Shown one piece after another: positions 8,886 to 16,845 of a stretch of DNA of 64,000 nucleotides. Both the position numbers and the translations under genes were made by a program. Every line of letters starts with the position of its first letter. Position 1 is the stretch's first letter. The DNA is from Pacificoceanicola onchidii (GTDB lineage Bacteria; Pseudomonadota; Alphaproteobacteria; Rhodobacterales; Rhodobacteraceae): the NCBI RefSeq assembly GCF_004804335.1, contig NZ_SRXY01000002.1, forward strand, positions 383,306-447,305, in the 5' to 3' direction. The notes under the pieces were generated by a model, which saw only the letters and a program-made list of their open reading frames with translations, was not told where the DNA came from and made no database searches.

Positions 8886-8934
8886 GTCACCCTCATGCCG
8901 CAATGGCGCGGGCCGCGCAAGCGTATCGCTTGAT

Positions 8935-8950
8935 CTGAACGCACGTTCAG
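8935..8950. promoter_or_regulatory. Probable TetR-type operator
   Basis: CTGAACG-CA-CGTTCAG is a perfect 7-bp inverted repeat with a 2-bp spacer, 13 bases upstream of the TetR start codon and 50 bases upstream of the divergent lipoprotein gene. The spacing fits autoregulation by the adjacent repressor. Confidence 0.6.
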
Positions 8951-8963
8951 TTACCCTACCCCC

Positions 8964-9551
8964 ATGGCACGAACCCAAGGCAGTCACTCCCAGATCACCG
9001 GCCCCCGCGTGCGCGAGGCGGCGTTGCATCTCTTTGCGAAACACGGCTTCGCCGCCGTCTCCATGCGCCAGATCGCCCGCGAGGTCGGCGTGCAGGCCGG
9101 TGCGCTCTACAATTATACCCCTGACAAACAAGCGCTGCTGTTTTCGTTGATGAAAGGGCATATGGACGAGTTGCTGACCGACTGGCGCGCCCTGCCCGAA
9201 GGCGGCAGCGCTTTGGAGCGGCTCGAACGCTTTGTACGGTTTCACATCGGGTTTCACCTGCCGCGCCCGGAGAGCGTCTTTGTCTCTTATATGGAGCTGC
9301 GCAATCTTTCGCCGGAGAATTTCGCGGTGATCGAAGGGCTGCGGCGCGATTACGAGGATTCGCTGGAAGCGATTCTGCGGGCCGGGCTGGATGACAGGCT
9401 GTTTGACGTGCCGGACCCGAAGATCGCCACGCTCGCCGTGATTGCCATGCTGACCGGGGTGACCACCTGGTATCGCCCCGATGGCCGCCTGTCCGAGGAC
9501 GAGGTTTCGGATCAATATTGGGCCATGGTGCGCAAATCCGTCGGCGCCTAG
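8964..9551 (+). CDS. TetR-family transcriptional regulator
   Basis: A 195-residue regulator. The N-terminal HTH matches TetR_N: VREAALHLFAKHGFAAVSMRQIAREVGVQAGALYNY (about residues 13-48). The C-terminal part is helical and contains PRPESVFVSYMELRNLSPENF, resembling ligand-binding domains of the TetR_C_17/KstR2-like group (from memory). The ligand is unknown. It probably binds the CTGAACG-CA-CGTTCAG site in front of it and controls itself and the divergent lipoprotein. Confidence 0.88.
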   Translation: MARTQGSHSQITGPRVREAALHLFAKHGFAAVSMRQIAREVGVQAGALYNYTPDKQALLFSLMKGHMDELLTDWRALPEGGSALERLERFVRFHIGFHLPRPESVFVSYMELRNLSPENFAVIEGLRRDYEDSLEAILRAGLDDRLFDVPDPKIATLAVIAMLTGVTTWYRPDGRLSEDEVSDQYWAMVRKSVGA

Positions 9552-9673
9552 CCCACTGTTCCAAAACCACCCGCCAGCGCTTGACCCGGGGCGCGACGTT
9601 CGGTTCCCGCCGGCCAAAAGAAAAGGCCACCCCGAAGGATGGCCCCAAACATCTGTCGATGCTGTGCTGCGGT

Positions 9674-9799
9674 TCAGCCCTGACGGGCTTTAAACCGACG
9701 CTGCGTCTTGTTGATAACGTAGACGCGGCCCTTGCGGCGCACAACGCGGCAATCGCGATGGCGCTTCTTGAGCGAGCGGAGCGAGTTTGCGACCTTCAT
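9674..9799 (-). CDS. rpmJ: 50S ribosomal protein L36 (bL36)
   Basis: The minus-strand frame encodes 41 residues: [20 protein letters not shown], then [21 protein letters not shown]. This is the extended type of L36 usual in alphaproteobacteria, with one of the zinc-ligand positions kept as Cys (DCRVV) and the rest of the CxxC-type set lost, so it is probably zinc-independent. GAGGAGA lies six bases upstream of the ATG. Confidence 0.95.
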   Translation of the reverse strand: MKVANSLRSLKKRHRDCRVVRRKGRVYVINKTQRRFKARQG

Positions 9800-9886
9800 G
9801 ATGGTCTCCTCAGTTCGTCGCGGCGCGCGAGCGCCATGCGGGTTGTTGCCAAACCTGCGGGATCATCCCGGAGGCGGTGAATTCCA

Positions 9887-9961
9887 TGGTGGGCGATACT
9901 GGGATCGAACCAGTGACCCCTTCGATGTCAACGAAGTGCTCTACCGCTGAGCTAATCGCCC
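9887..9961 (-). tRNA. tRNA-Val (anticodon GAC)
   Basis: A 75-nt cloverleaf on the minus strand: acceptor GGGCGAT/ATCGCCC, D arm GCTCAGCGGTAGAGC, anticodon arm CTTCG-TTGACAT-CGAAG (anticodon GAC), T arm with GGTTCGATCCC, and encoded CCA. Confidence 0.95.
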
Positions 9962-10229
9962 ATGTTATGGCCTGCGCTGCCCCTTTTGCCCCGCATTCCC
10001 TGGTCTCCCAAACAAACGGGGCGCGGATGACCGCGCCGGTGGAGCGCTCTATAAGTGGAGTCGCAGAGGGGATCAAGCGCTTTTGAGAACAAGTTTTGCC
10101 CTCGTGCAAAAATTGCGTTTGATTTGGTCCGGGCCGCATGTCTTCATGCTCTCAAACCGCTCAACTGGCAGTCAAATAGCGCTTCTTTCGTGGAAAATCA
10201 CGCTATATGCTCAGGTCAAAGGATCGTTG

Positions 10230-11090
10230 ATGCCCAAAGTTGCCTATACCGAGTCCCTGCCTGACGTGACGACCTCGCCCACGGTGTTTGCCTCTCCACA
10301 TTCGGGGCGGGATTATTCGTGGCATTTCCTGCGCAGCACGGTGCTGGACGAACGCCTGATCCGTACCTCCGAAGACGCCTTTGTTGATCGCCTGTTCGAC
10401 TGCGCTCCGCAGTTCGGCGCGCCGCTCCTGCGGGCCGGTGCGCCGCGCGCCTATGTGGATCTGAACCGGGCGCTGGACGAGCTGGACCCGGCCCTGATCG
10501 AAGGTGTGCGGCGCGGCGGGCACAATCCGCGCGTGGCCAGCGGGCTGGGCGTGGTGCCGCGCGTGGTTGCGGGCGGACGTGCGATCTATCGCGGCAAGCT
10601 GACCCGGGCCGAGGCCGATGCCCGGCTCACACGCATCTGGAAACCCTACCACGCGCGGTTGCAACAATTGCTCGATGCCGCCCATGACCGCTTTGGCGAA
10701 TCCATCCTGATTGATTGCCATTCCATGCCGCGCGAGGCGCTCGACAGCAGTGTCCGCAATGGCAAACCCCGCCCGGAGATTGTCATCGGCGATCGGTTCG
10801 GCGCCTCCGCCAAGGGCGAGATTGTCGATCATATCGAAGCCGCCTTTGTCGCGGCGGGCTTGCGCGTGGTGCGCAATGCGCCTTTCGCCGGGGCCTTCAC
10901 CACCCAGCACTATGGCCGCCCGTCCAAAGGCCAGCACGCGGTTCAGATCGAAATCGACCGCGCCATCTACATGGATGAAGTCACGATTCGCCCGAACCAG
11001 AATTTCCATGACTTCCGCAGGTTGCTGCGGGGCGTCATCGCGGAAATCGCGGCGGTCGGGCGTCAGGATCAAACGCTCGCGGCAGAGTAA
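10230..11090 (+). CDS. N-formylglutamate amidohydrolase family protein
   Basis: A 286-residue protein related to HutG-type N-formylglutamate deformylases. Family features are FASPHSGRDY near the N-terminus, LIDCHSMPRE in the middle, and the YGRPSKGQHAVQIEIDRAIYMDE region, which carry the His/Glu residues of this zinc-hydrolase-like fold. AAAGGAT precedes the chosen ATG. In roseobacters such genes often stand outside a hut operon, so the true substrate is uncertain. The aminotransferase gene begins 42 bases downstream and may be co-transcribed. Confidence 0.85.
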   Translation: MPKVAYTESLPDVTTSPTVFASPHSGRDYSWHFLRSTVLDERLIRTSEDAFVDRLFDCAPQFGAPLLRAGAPRAYVDLNRALDELDPALIEGVRRGGHNPRVASGLGVVPRVVAGGRAIYRGKLTRAEADARLTRIWKPYHARLQQLLDAAHDRFGESILIDCHSMPREALDSSVRNGKPRPEIVIGDRFGASAKGEIVDHIEAAFVAAGLRVVRNAPFAGAFTTQHYGRPSKGQHAVQIEIDRAIYMDEVTIRPNQNFHDFRRLLRGVIAEIAAVGRQDQTLAAE

Positions 11091-11132
11091 CGCCCCCCTT
11101 GCGTTGACCGGCTTTCGTTGCATAGTGCCGCC

Positions 11133-12248
11133 ATGACAGCCGGACCCAGATACCCCGCCCTCATCGAAAACCTGCCCTCCACCGTGCCGTTTGTCGGCCC
11201 CGAAGTACAGGAACGCCAGCGCGGCGCGCCATTTCTGGCCCGGGTCGGGGCGAACGAAAACGTCTTTGGCCCCTCCCCCAAGGCCATCAGCGCCATTCAA
11301 AGCGCGGCGACGGACATCTGGATGTACGCCGACCCCACGCACCACGAATTGATGGGCGCGCTTGAGGCTCACATGGGCTGCAGCCGCGATCACATCGTGA
11401 TTGGCGAAGGCATCGACACGCTTCTGGGCTATCTGGTCCGTCTTCTGATCGAACCGGGTGACGCGGTGGTGACCTCGGACGGCGCCTACCCGACCTTCAA
11501 CTTCCATGTGGCGGGCTATGGCGGCGCGCTGCACAAGGTGCCGTTCAAGGACGACCGGGAAGACCTCACTGCGCTGATGGCCCGCGCGGCCGAGGTGGAC
11601 GCCAAGATCGTCTACCTCGCCAACCCCGACAATCCCATGGGCACATGGCACAGCGGTGCGGATATCGTGGCGGCTTTGGACGCCCTGCCGGACGGCTGCG
11701 TTCTGGTGCTTGATGAGGCCTATATCGAGTTCGCCCCCGAGGGCACCGCGCCGGACATCGCCGTGGACGACCCGCGCGTGATCCGTTTCCGCACCTTCTC
11801 CAAGGCCTACGGCATGGCCGGCGCGCGCGTGGCCTATGCTGTGGCCGACACAGGGCTGATCACCGCCTTCGACAAGATCCGAAATCACTTTGCCATGAAC
11901 CGCGCGGCCCAGGCTGGCGCATTGGCAGCTCTGCAGGATCAGGACTGGCTGAACGACACGCTACGCCGCGTCACAGAGTCCAAGACCGAAATCAACCGTA
12001 TTGCCGCGGCGAGCGGCCTGACCTGCCTGCCCTCCGCCACCAACTTCGTCGCCATCGACTGCGGCAGGGACGGCGATTTTGCGCGCGCGGTTCTGAAAGC
12101 CCTGATCGAAGAGGGCGTCTTTGTCCGCATGCCTTTTGTGGCGCCGCAGGACCGCTGTATCCGGGTCAGCGCCGGACGGCCCGAAGACCTCGCGATCCTC
12201 GCCGAAAGCCTGCCCAAAGCGCTGAAAGCCGCGCAAAATCCGGCTTGA
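11133..12248 (+). CDS. HisC-like PLP-dependent aminotransferase (class I/II)
   Basis: A 371-residue fold-type I aminotransferase. The PLP-binding lysine is Lys224 in TFSKAYGMAGAR, with the associated NPDNPMG (164-170) and DEAYIEF (194-200). It resembles histidinol-phosphate aminotransferase but there is no histidine operon here, so a different amino acid may be the substrate. The ATG at 11133 is used; a TTG five codons upstream is also in frame. It follows the amidohydrolase gene. Confidence 0.88.
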   Translation: MTAGPRYPALIENLPSTVPFVGPEVQERQRGAPFLARVGANENVFGPSPKAISAIQSAATDIWMYADPTHHELMGALEAHMGCSRDHIVIGEGIDTLLGYLVRLLIEPGDAVVTSDGAYPTFNFHVAGYGGALHKVPFKDDREDLTALMARAAEVDAKIVYLANPDNPMGTWHSGADIVAALDALPDGCVLVLDEAYIEFAPEGTAPDIAVDDPRVIRFRTFSKAYGMAGARVAYAVADTGLITAFDKIRNHFAMNRAAQAGALAALQDQDWLNDTLRRVTESKTEINRIAAASGLTCLPSATNFVAIDCGRDGDFARAVLKALIEEGVFVRMPFVAPQDRCIRVSAGRPEDLAILAESLPKALKAAQNPA

Positions 12249-12344
12249 ACCCGCCCACGCGCGCCCGCCGCGAGAAAAAGTGAACTGACATCGCAGCATT
12301 CTGCGCTACCCTTCTGATCCAGCCTCAAGGCACAGGAGCGCAGG

Positions 12345-12584
12345 ATGGACAATCGACACCCGAATGCCGTCGAAGATTACACGGTGACGAATCTCGTCCT
12401 GATCTTCGTGAACATGCTCTGGGTGTTTGCGGCGATCTGGACGGTCTGGGGCTTGCCCGTGGTGGTGCTGCTCGCGCTTGTGCTCAACCACATGATCACC
12501 CGGCTGGAATACCGAAAAGCGCGCAATGAGGCGCGATTCACCCGGTTCGAGCGGCCATCTTCCCGGAATTCGGGCCGCGATTAA
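12345..12584 (+). CDS. Small single-helix membrane protein, paralogue 1
   Basis: A 79-residue protein with one hydrophobic segment (about 17-46: LVLIFVNMLWVFAAIWTVWG and onward) and a basic tail (HMITRLEYRKARNEARFTRF). CAGGAGCGCAGG precedes the ATG. It shares the pattern NLLWVFAAIW..WGL and LNHxITRLExRK with the gene 95 bases downstream, so the two are tandem duplicates. Function unknown. Confidence 0.7.
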   Translation: MDNRHPNAVEDYTVTNLVLIFVNMLWVFAAIWTVWGLPVVVLLALVLNHMITRLEYRKARNEARFTRFERPSSRNSGRD

Positions 12585-12678
12585 CCAAAAATTCAGGGCT
12601 TTGTCGGATCGTGGATGGGCGGCGCTCCCGCACGGGCGTTGCGCGAATAACAGATTTTCGCTGTCGAAAGGCCAGCCC

Positions 12679-12894
12679 ATGGACCACCAACGCCCGCCCC
12701 TCGTCGAAGATCAGACAACGGCGCATCTGTTTCTGGTCCTGGTCAATCTGCTCTGGGTGTTTGCCGCAATTTGGTCAGCATGGGGCCTTGGCCCGGTGCT
12801 GATCCTCGCCGCCGTACTCAATCACCTGATCACCCGCCTCGAATGCCGCAAACGGCGCAAGGCCGGGCGCTTGCGCCCGACCGAGGAAATCTGA
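12679..12894 (+). CDS. Small single-helix membrane protein, paralogue 2
   Basis: A 71-residue protein (MDHQRPPLVEDQTTAHLFLV...) aligned along its whole length with the upstream 79-residue protein: acidic N-terminus, one membrane segment containing NLLWVFAAIWSAWG, then LNHLITRLECRKRRK. GAAAGGCC precedes the ATG. Its TGA abuts the TGA of the convergent aminotransferase gene. Function unknown. Confidence 0.7.
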   Translation: MDHQRPPLVEDQTTAHLFLVLVNLLWVFAAIWSAWGLGPVLILAAVLNHLITRLECRKRRKAGRLRPTEEI

Positions 12895-14100
12895 TCAGGC
12901 GCCGAAACAGCCGGACAGATGTTCTGCCGCCGCCGTCACGCCGCCTTTGCGGTGCGGAATCTCCATAGCGGACAGCCCTGCCTCCACGGTGCCAAGCAGC
13001 CCGAGGATCATTGCACCGTTCACATGCCCCATGTGGCCAAAGCGGAAAAAACCCGTCCCTCCGGGATCATCCGGCTCTGACATGCCCAGACCAATCCCCA
13101 GCGTCACCGCCATTTTCTCGTCGGTCCAGGCCCGGAGCCGCGCCCCGTGTGGCGCGCCAAGGCGCAGGCTGGTCACCGCATGCGAGCGCAAAGCCCGATC
13201 CGGGATGTTCAGTGTCAAAGGCCCTTCCGCGCCCCAATGCTCCACCGCCGCCCAGATTGCGCCGGCCAGATCCGCGTGGCGCTGCCAGACGGCTTCGATC
13301 CCTTCCTCGCGGATCATGTCCAGTGCCACGCGCAGCCCGTAGAGGTGGTGCGTTGGCGCGGTGCCGTTGAAGAACTGATAAAACATCTCCGGCGCGGCCC
13401 GCTTTGTCCAATCCCAATAGCCCGACACCCGCGCCATGCCGCGCCGCACCTCTGCCGCGCGATCATTGAAAAACGCAAAACCCAGACCGGGCGGTGTCAT
13501 CAGCCCTTTTTGGGACGCGGTGATCATCACATCGACGCCCCAGGCATCCATGCGAAACTCATCGCAGCCCAGCGAGGCAATGCAATCGGCCATCAAGAGC
13601 GCCGGGTGGTTCAGGTCATCAAGCACCGCCCGAAGCGCCGCCACATCGCTGCGCACGGAGGTTGACGTGTCGACATGCACCGCCAGCACCGCCTTGATCT
13701 CATGCGCTTTGTCCGCCTCCAGCGCCGCGCGCACCCGCTCCGGGTCAATGGCTTCGTGGCGATCATGGTCGATCAGGTCCACCTCGATACCCATCGCCTC
13801 AGCCGTCTCCGCCCAGCCATGACCAAACCGCCCCGAGGCCGGCACCAGCACTTTTTCACCCGGCGCAACCGTGTTGGCCAAAACCGCCTCCCACATGCCG
13901 TGCCCGTTGCAGATATAGATCGCCACGTGGCCATCGGTCTGCGCCACGTATTTCAGATCCGGCACCATGCCATGGACCATTTCCGGCAGCGCGCCTTCGT
14001 AAATATTGGGGGCCGCGCGGTGCATGGCCTGCAGGACCGCGTCGGGAATAACGGACGGGCCGGGAATCGCGAGGTACGGGCGGCCGTTGGCAAGTGTCAT
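12895..14100 (-). CDS. Class V aminotransferase, alanine/serine-glyoxylate type
   Basis: A 401-residue PLP enzyme of the AGT/SGAT/PucG group. Visible features: AIPGPSVIPDAVL at the N-terminus, MADCIASLGCDEFRMD, and the PLP lysine Lys198 in MITASQKGLMTPPG. Likely reactions are transamination of glyoxylate or release of an amino group from a purine-derived amino acid; the sequence alone does not decide. The start at 14100 (MTLANGRPY) has GGAG upstream; 21 extra codons are open before it. Confidence 0.86.
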   Translation of the reverse strand: MTLANGRPYLAIPGPSVIPDAVLQAMHRAAPNIYEGALPEMVHGMVPDLKYVAQTDGHVAIYICNGHGMWEAVLANTVAPGEKVLVPASGRFGHGWAETAEAMGIEVDLIDHDRHEAIDPERVRAALEADKAHEIKAVLAVHVDTSTSVRSDVAALRAVLDDLNHPALLMADCIASLGCDEFRMDAWGVDVMITASQKGLMTPPGLGFAFFNDRAAEVRRGMARVSGYWDWTKRAAPEMFYQFFNGTAPTHHLYGLRVALDMIREEGIEAVWQRHADLAGAIWAAVEHWGAEGPLTLNIPDRALRSHAVTSLRLGAPHGARLRAWTDEKMAVTLGIGLGMSEPDDPGGTGFFRFGHMGHVNGAMILGLLGTVEAGLSAMEIPHRKGGVTAAAEHLSGCFGA

Positions 14101-14229
14101 GGGGAACTCCATCTGCCCTGAAGTCAGGTCGCGCGAGCCTACTCTCATAGCCCCCGGCGTCAATGCCGCGCTTGCAACAAGGCCCCGCAGTCTCTACATC
14201 CGGCCCCTGAAATAAGGAACAGCCTCGCG

Positions 14230-14955
14230 ATGTTGCGCAAACTTTGGACAGACTTGGAAAACGCGGAACGCCGGTTTCGCCGGTCCTGGGGCAAGGACAT
14301 CTCCACCCCTGCCGAACGGCGCAAGGCGGTGTGGCATTACCACCTGTTTGACCATGCCATTCTGCGCACCTTCTGGACCAACTTCTGGCCCGTCGCGCCG
14401 GACGTCTGGCGCTCGAACCAGCCCACGCATGGGCGGTTCAAGAAATACGCGGCCATGGGTATCAAGACGGTGATCAACCTGCGCGGCGAGGACAAGTTCG
14501 CGCATTACCTGTTTGAAAAAGAGAGCACGGACGCGCTTGGCCTGACATTGGTCAACACCAAGCTCTGGGCCCGCGAAGCCGCCCCCCGCCGCCGCATCGT
14601 GGCGGTGATCGACGCCCTGCGCGCAGCGGAAAAGCCGCTGTTGTTCCACTGCAAAAGCGGCGCGGACCGGGCCGGGTTTGTCTCGGCGCTCTATCTGCTG
14701 GTGTTCGAAAACGCGCCGGTGGAAGAGGCCAAGAAACAGCTCAGCCTCAAGTTCATCCATCTCGATTTCACCGCGACAGGGGTGCAGGACTACATCCTTG
14801 AAATCTACGAAGCCCGCTTGGTTCTCGGGCAGATCGGGTTCGAGGACTGGATCCGCACCGAATATGAGGCCAAACCGATTCAGGCCGCCTGGGAGCGCCG
14901 CGCTCTCCCGCTCGACATCGCCCGCAGCCTGATGACCGCGAGCGCCGCCACATGA
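14230..14955 (+). CDS. Dual-specificity/tyrosine phosphatase-like protein
   Basis: A 241-residue protein with the Cys-phosphatase signature HCKSGADRAG: Cys141 is the expected nucleophile and Arg147 binds phosphate. Upstream WRSNQPTHGRFKKYAAMGIKTVINLRGE matches the start of dual-specificity phosphatase folds, with an Asp in GED as possible general acid. Its stop overlaps the start of the MsbA-like exporter by four bases (ATGA), so the two are translationally coupled, which suggests a role with envelope lipid or polysaccharide phosphates (inference). Confidence 0.85.
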   Translation: MLRKLWTDLENAERRFRRSWGKDISTPAERRKAVWHYHLFDHAILRTFWTNFWPVAPDVWRSNQPTHGRFKKYAAMGIKTVINLRGEDKFAHYLFEKESTDALGLTLVNTKLWAREAAPRRRIVAVIDALRAAEKPLLFHCKSGADRAGFVSALYLLVFENAPVEEAKKQLSLKFIHLDFTATGVQDYILEIYEARLVLGQIGFEDWIRTEYEAKPIQAAWERRALPLDIARSLMTASAAT

Positions 14956-16721
14956 GCAAGAAGTTCAAGGAGCCTGAAAAGCCGGAGAACCCGGATGCGG
15001 TGCGCGGCCTCTTTGTCTGGCTCTGGCGTGGCTATCTGAAGCGCTACACCGGGCTGATGCTCGTTGCGATGCTCTTCATGTCCATCGAAGGCGCCATGTC
15101 CGGCCTGCTCGCCTACATGATGAAGCCGATGTTCGACGATGTCTTTGTCGGCGGCAATGCGGACGCTTTGTCATGGGTGGCTTTCGCGGTGCTGGCGATT
15201 TTTGTCACCCGCGCCGTGACCGGGGTCATCCAGAAAGTCCTGATCACCCGTGTCTCGCAACGCTCCATGGGCGATCTGCGCGAGGACATGGTCGATCACA
15301 TCATGGACATGGACCACAGTTTTCACCAGGTCAACGGACCGGGGCTGATGATGCACCGGGTCGAAGGCGACGTGGGTGCGATTGCCAAGGTCTGGACCTT
15401 GCTGATCACCGGCGGCGGGCGCGATGTGGTGTTGCTTGTCTCGCTGTTCTGGGTTGCGATCACCATTGACTGGCGCTGGACGCTGGTGGCTCTGATCGGC
15501 CTGCCGGTCATGGTGGTACCTTCCGTGCTGCTGCAACGCTATGTGCGCCGGACAGCGCGGCGTCTGCGCGACGTGACCGCCTACATGTCCACCCATCTCA
15601 ACGAGGTGTTCCACGGCATCACCCCGGTCAAGCTGAACCGGCTCGAACGGTATCAGTCCAAGCGTTACCGCGTTCTGACGCGCGGGCGCGTGCGGGCCGA
15701 GACCGAGGCGACTGCAGGCAAGGCCTCCCTGCCCGGCCTGATCGACATCATGAGCGGCATCGGCTTTGTCGGCGTTCTGCTCTACGGTGGCGGCGAGATC
15801 ATGGCGGGCGAGAAAACCGTCGGCGATTTTATGGCCTTCTTCACCGCCATCGGCCTCGCATTTGAGCCGTTGCGCCGGCTTGGCGCGATCAGCGGCGCGT
15901 GGCAGCAGGCCGCCGCCAGCATCGAACGGATCAAGGGGCTGATGGACATGCAGCCCGGCCTCAAAAGCCCCGCCAAACCCGTCCCCCCGCCACAGGGTGT
16001 GCCCCAGATTGACCTGCGCGGTGTGTCGCTCAGCTATGGCGATGCGCCTGCTTTGCGCGATGTGACATTGGTGGCCGAACCCGGGCAAACCACGGCGCTT
16101 GTTGGCGCGTCAGGCGCGGGCAAATCGACGATTTTCAACCTGCTGACCCGCCTGGTCGATCCTGACACAGGCTCGGTTCAGATCGGCGGCATCGAGACGT
16201 CTGACATGGACCTTGGCGCCCTGCGGAACCTGTTTTCCGTGGTCAGCCAGGAAGCGCTTTTGTTTGACGAAACGCTGCGCGAGAACCTCGTGTTCGGCAA
16301 GGATGTTCCGGACGAGAAGCTCATGCCCGCGCTGGAAGCGGCGCATGTGACGAACTTCCTGCCCCGGCTCGAGCAAGGGCTGGAGACACCGGTGGGGCCG
16401 CGCGGCTCCAGCCTGTCAGGTGGCCAGCGCCAGCGCGTGGCCATCGCCCGTGCCCTTCTGCGCGACACCCCGATCCTGCTGCTCGACGAGGCGACCAGCG
16501 CTCTGGACACGCAATCCGAGGCGGTGGTTCAGGCCGCTCTGGACCGGCTCAGCCAGGGCCGCACAACGCTTGTCATCGCCCACCGGCTCACCACGATCCG
16601 CAACGCCGACAAGATCGTCGTCATGGATCAGGGCCGGGTTGTGGATCAGGGCAGCCACGACGATCTGATCACCCGCGACGGGCCGTACAAGGACCTCTAC
16701 AAGCTGCAGTTCGACAAGTAG
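14952..16721 (+). CDS. ABC exporter, MsbA-like permease and ATPase fusion
   Basis: A 589-residue half-transporter. Residues up to about 320 form the six-helix exporter domain (LMLVAMLFMSIEGAMSGLLA and later helices). The nucleotide-binding domain has Walker A VGASGAGKST, signature LSGGQRQRVAIARALL, Walker B ILLLDEATSALD and the switch VIAHRLTTI. It is expected in the inner membrane as a homodimer; lipid A-core flipping is the most likely role given similarity to MsbA and the coupled phosphatase gene, though other lipids or drugs are possible. Confidence 0.9.
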   Translation: MSKKFKEPEKPENPDAVRGLFVWLWRGYLKRYTGLMLVAMLFMSIEGAMSGLLAYMMKPMFDDVFVGGNADALSWVAFAVLAIFVTRAVTGVIQKVLITRVSQRSMGDLREDMVDHIMDMDHSFHQVNGPGLMMHRVEGDVGAIAKVWTLLITGGGRDVVLLVSLFWVAITIDWRWTLVALIGLPVMVVPSVLLQRYVRRTARRLRDVTAYMSTHLNEVFHGITPVKLNRLERYQSKRYRVLTRGRVRAETEATAGKASLPGLIDIMSGIGFVGVLLYGGGEIMAGEKTVGDFMAFFTAIGLAFEPLRRLGAISGAWQQAAASIERIKGLMDMQPGLKSPAKPVPPPQGVPQIDLRGVSLSYGDAPALRDVTLVAEPGQTTALVGASGAGKSTIFNLLTRLVDPDTGSVQIGGIETSDMDLGALRNLFSVVSQEALLFDETLRENLVFGKDVPDEKLMPALEAAHVTNFLPRLEQGLETPVGPRGSSLSGGQRQRVAIARALLRDTPILLLDEATSALDTQSEAVVQAALDRLSQGRTTLVIAHRLTTIRNADKIVVMDQGRVVDQGSHDDLITRDGPYKDLYKLQFDK

Positions 16722-16766
16722 CAGGGAGGGCAGGTTCCGGCCTGCCGCAGTCACCAAGCACCCCGC

Positions 16767-16797
16767 GTCCCGGACTTGATCCGGGACCTCATGAGAG
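16767..16797 (+). repeat. REP-like palindrome (CCCGGAYYTGATCCGGG family)
   Basis: GTCCCGGA-CTTGA-TCCGGGAC (16767-16787) followed by CTCATGAG lies between the convergent exporter and FolB-fusion genes. It is the same sequence as the copy at 8460-8490 in the other orientation. Confidence 0.75.
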
Positions 16798-16845
16798 ATG
16801 CGCAAGATGCACCTATAGTGAGCGGAATAATGAAACCCGCGCGCT

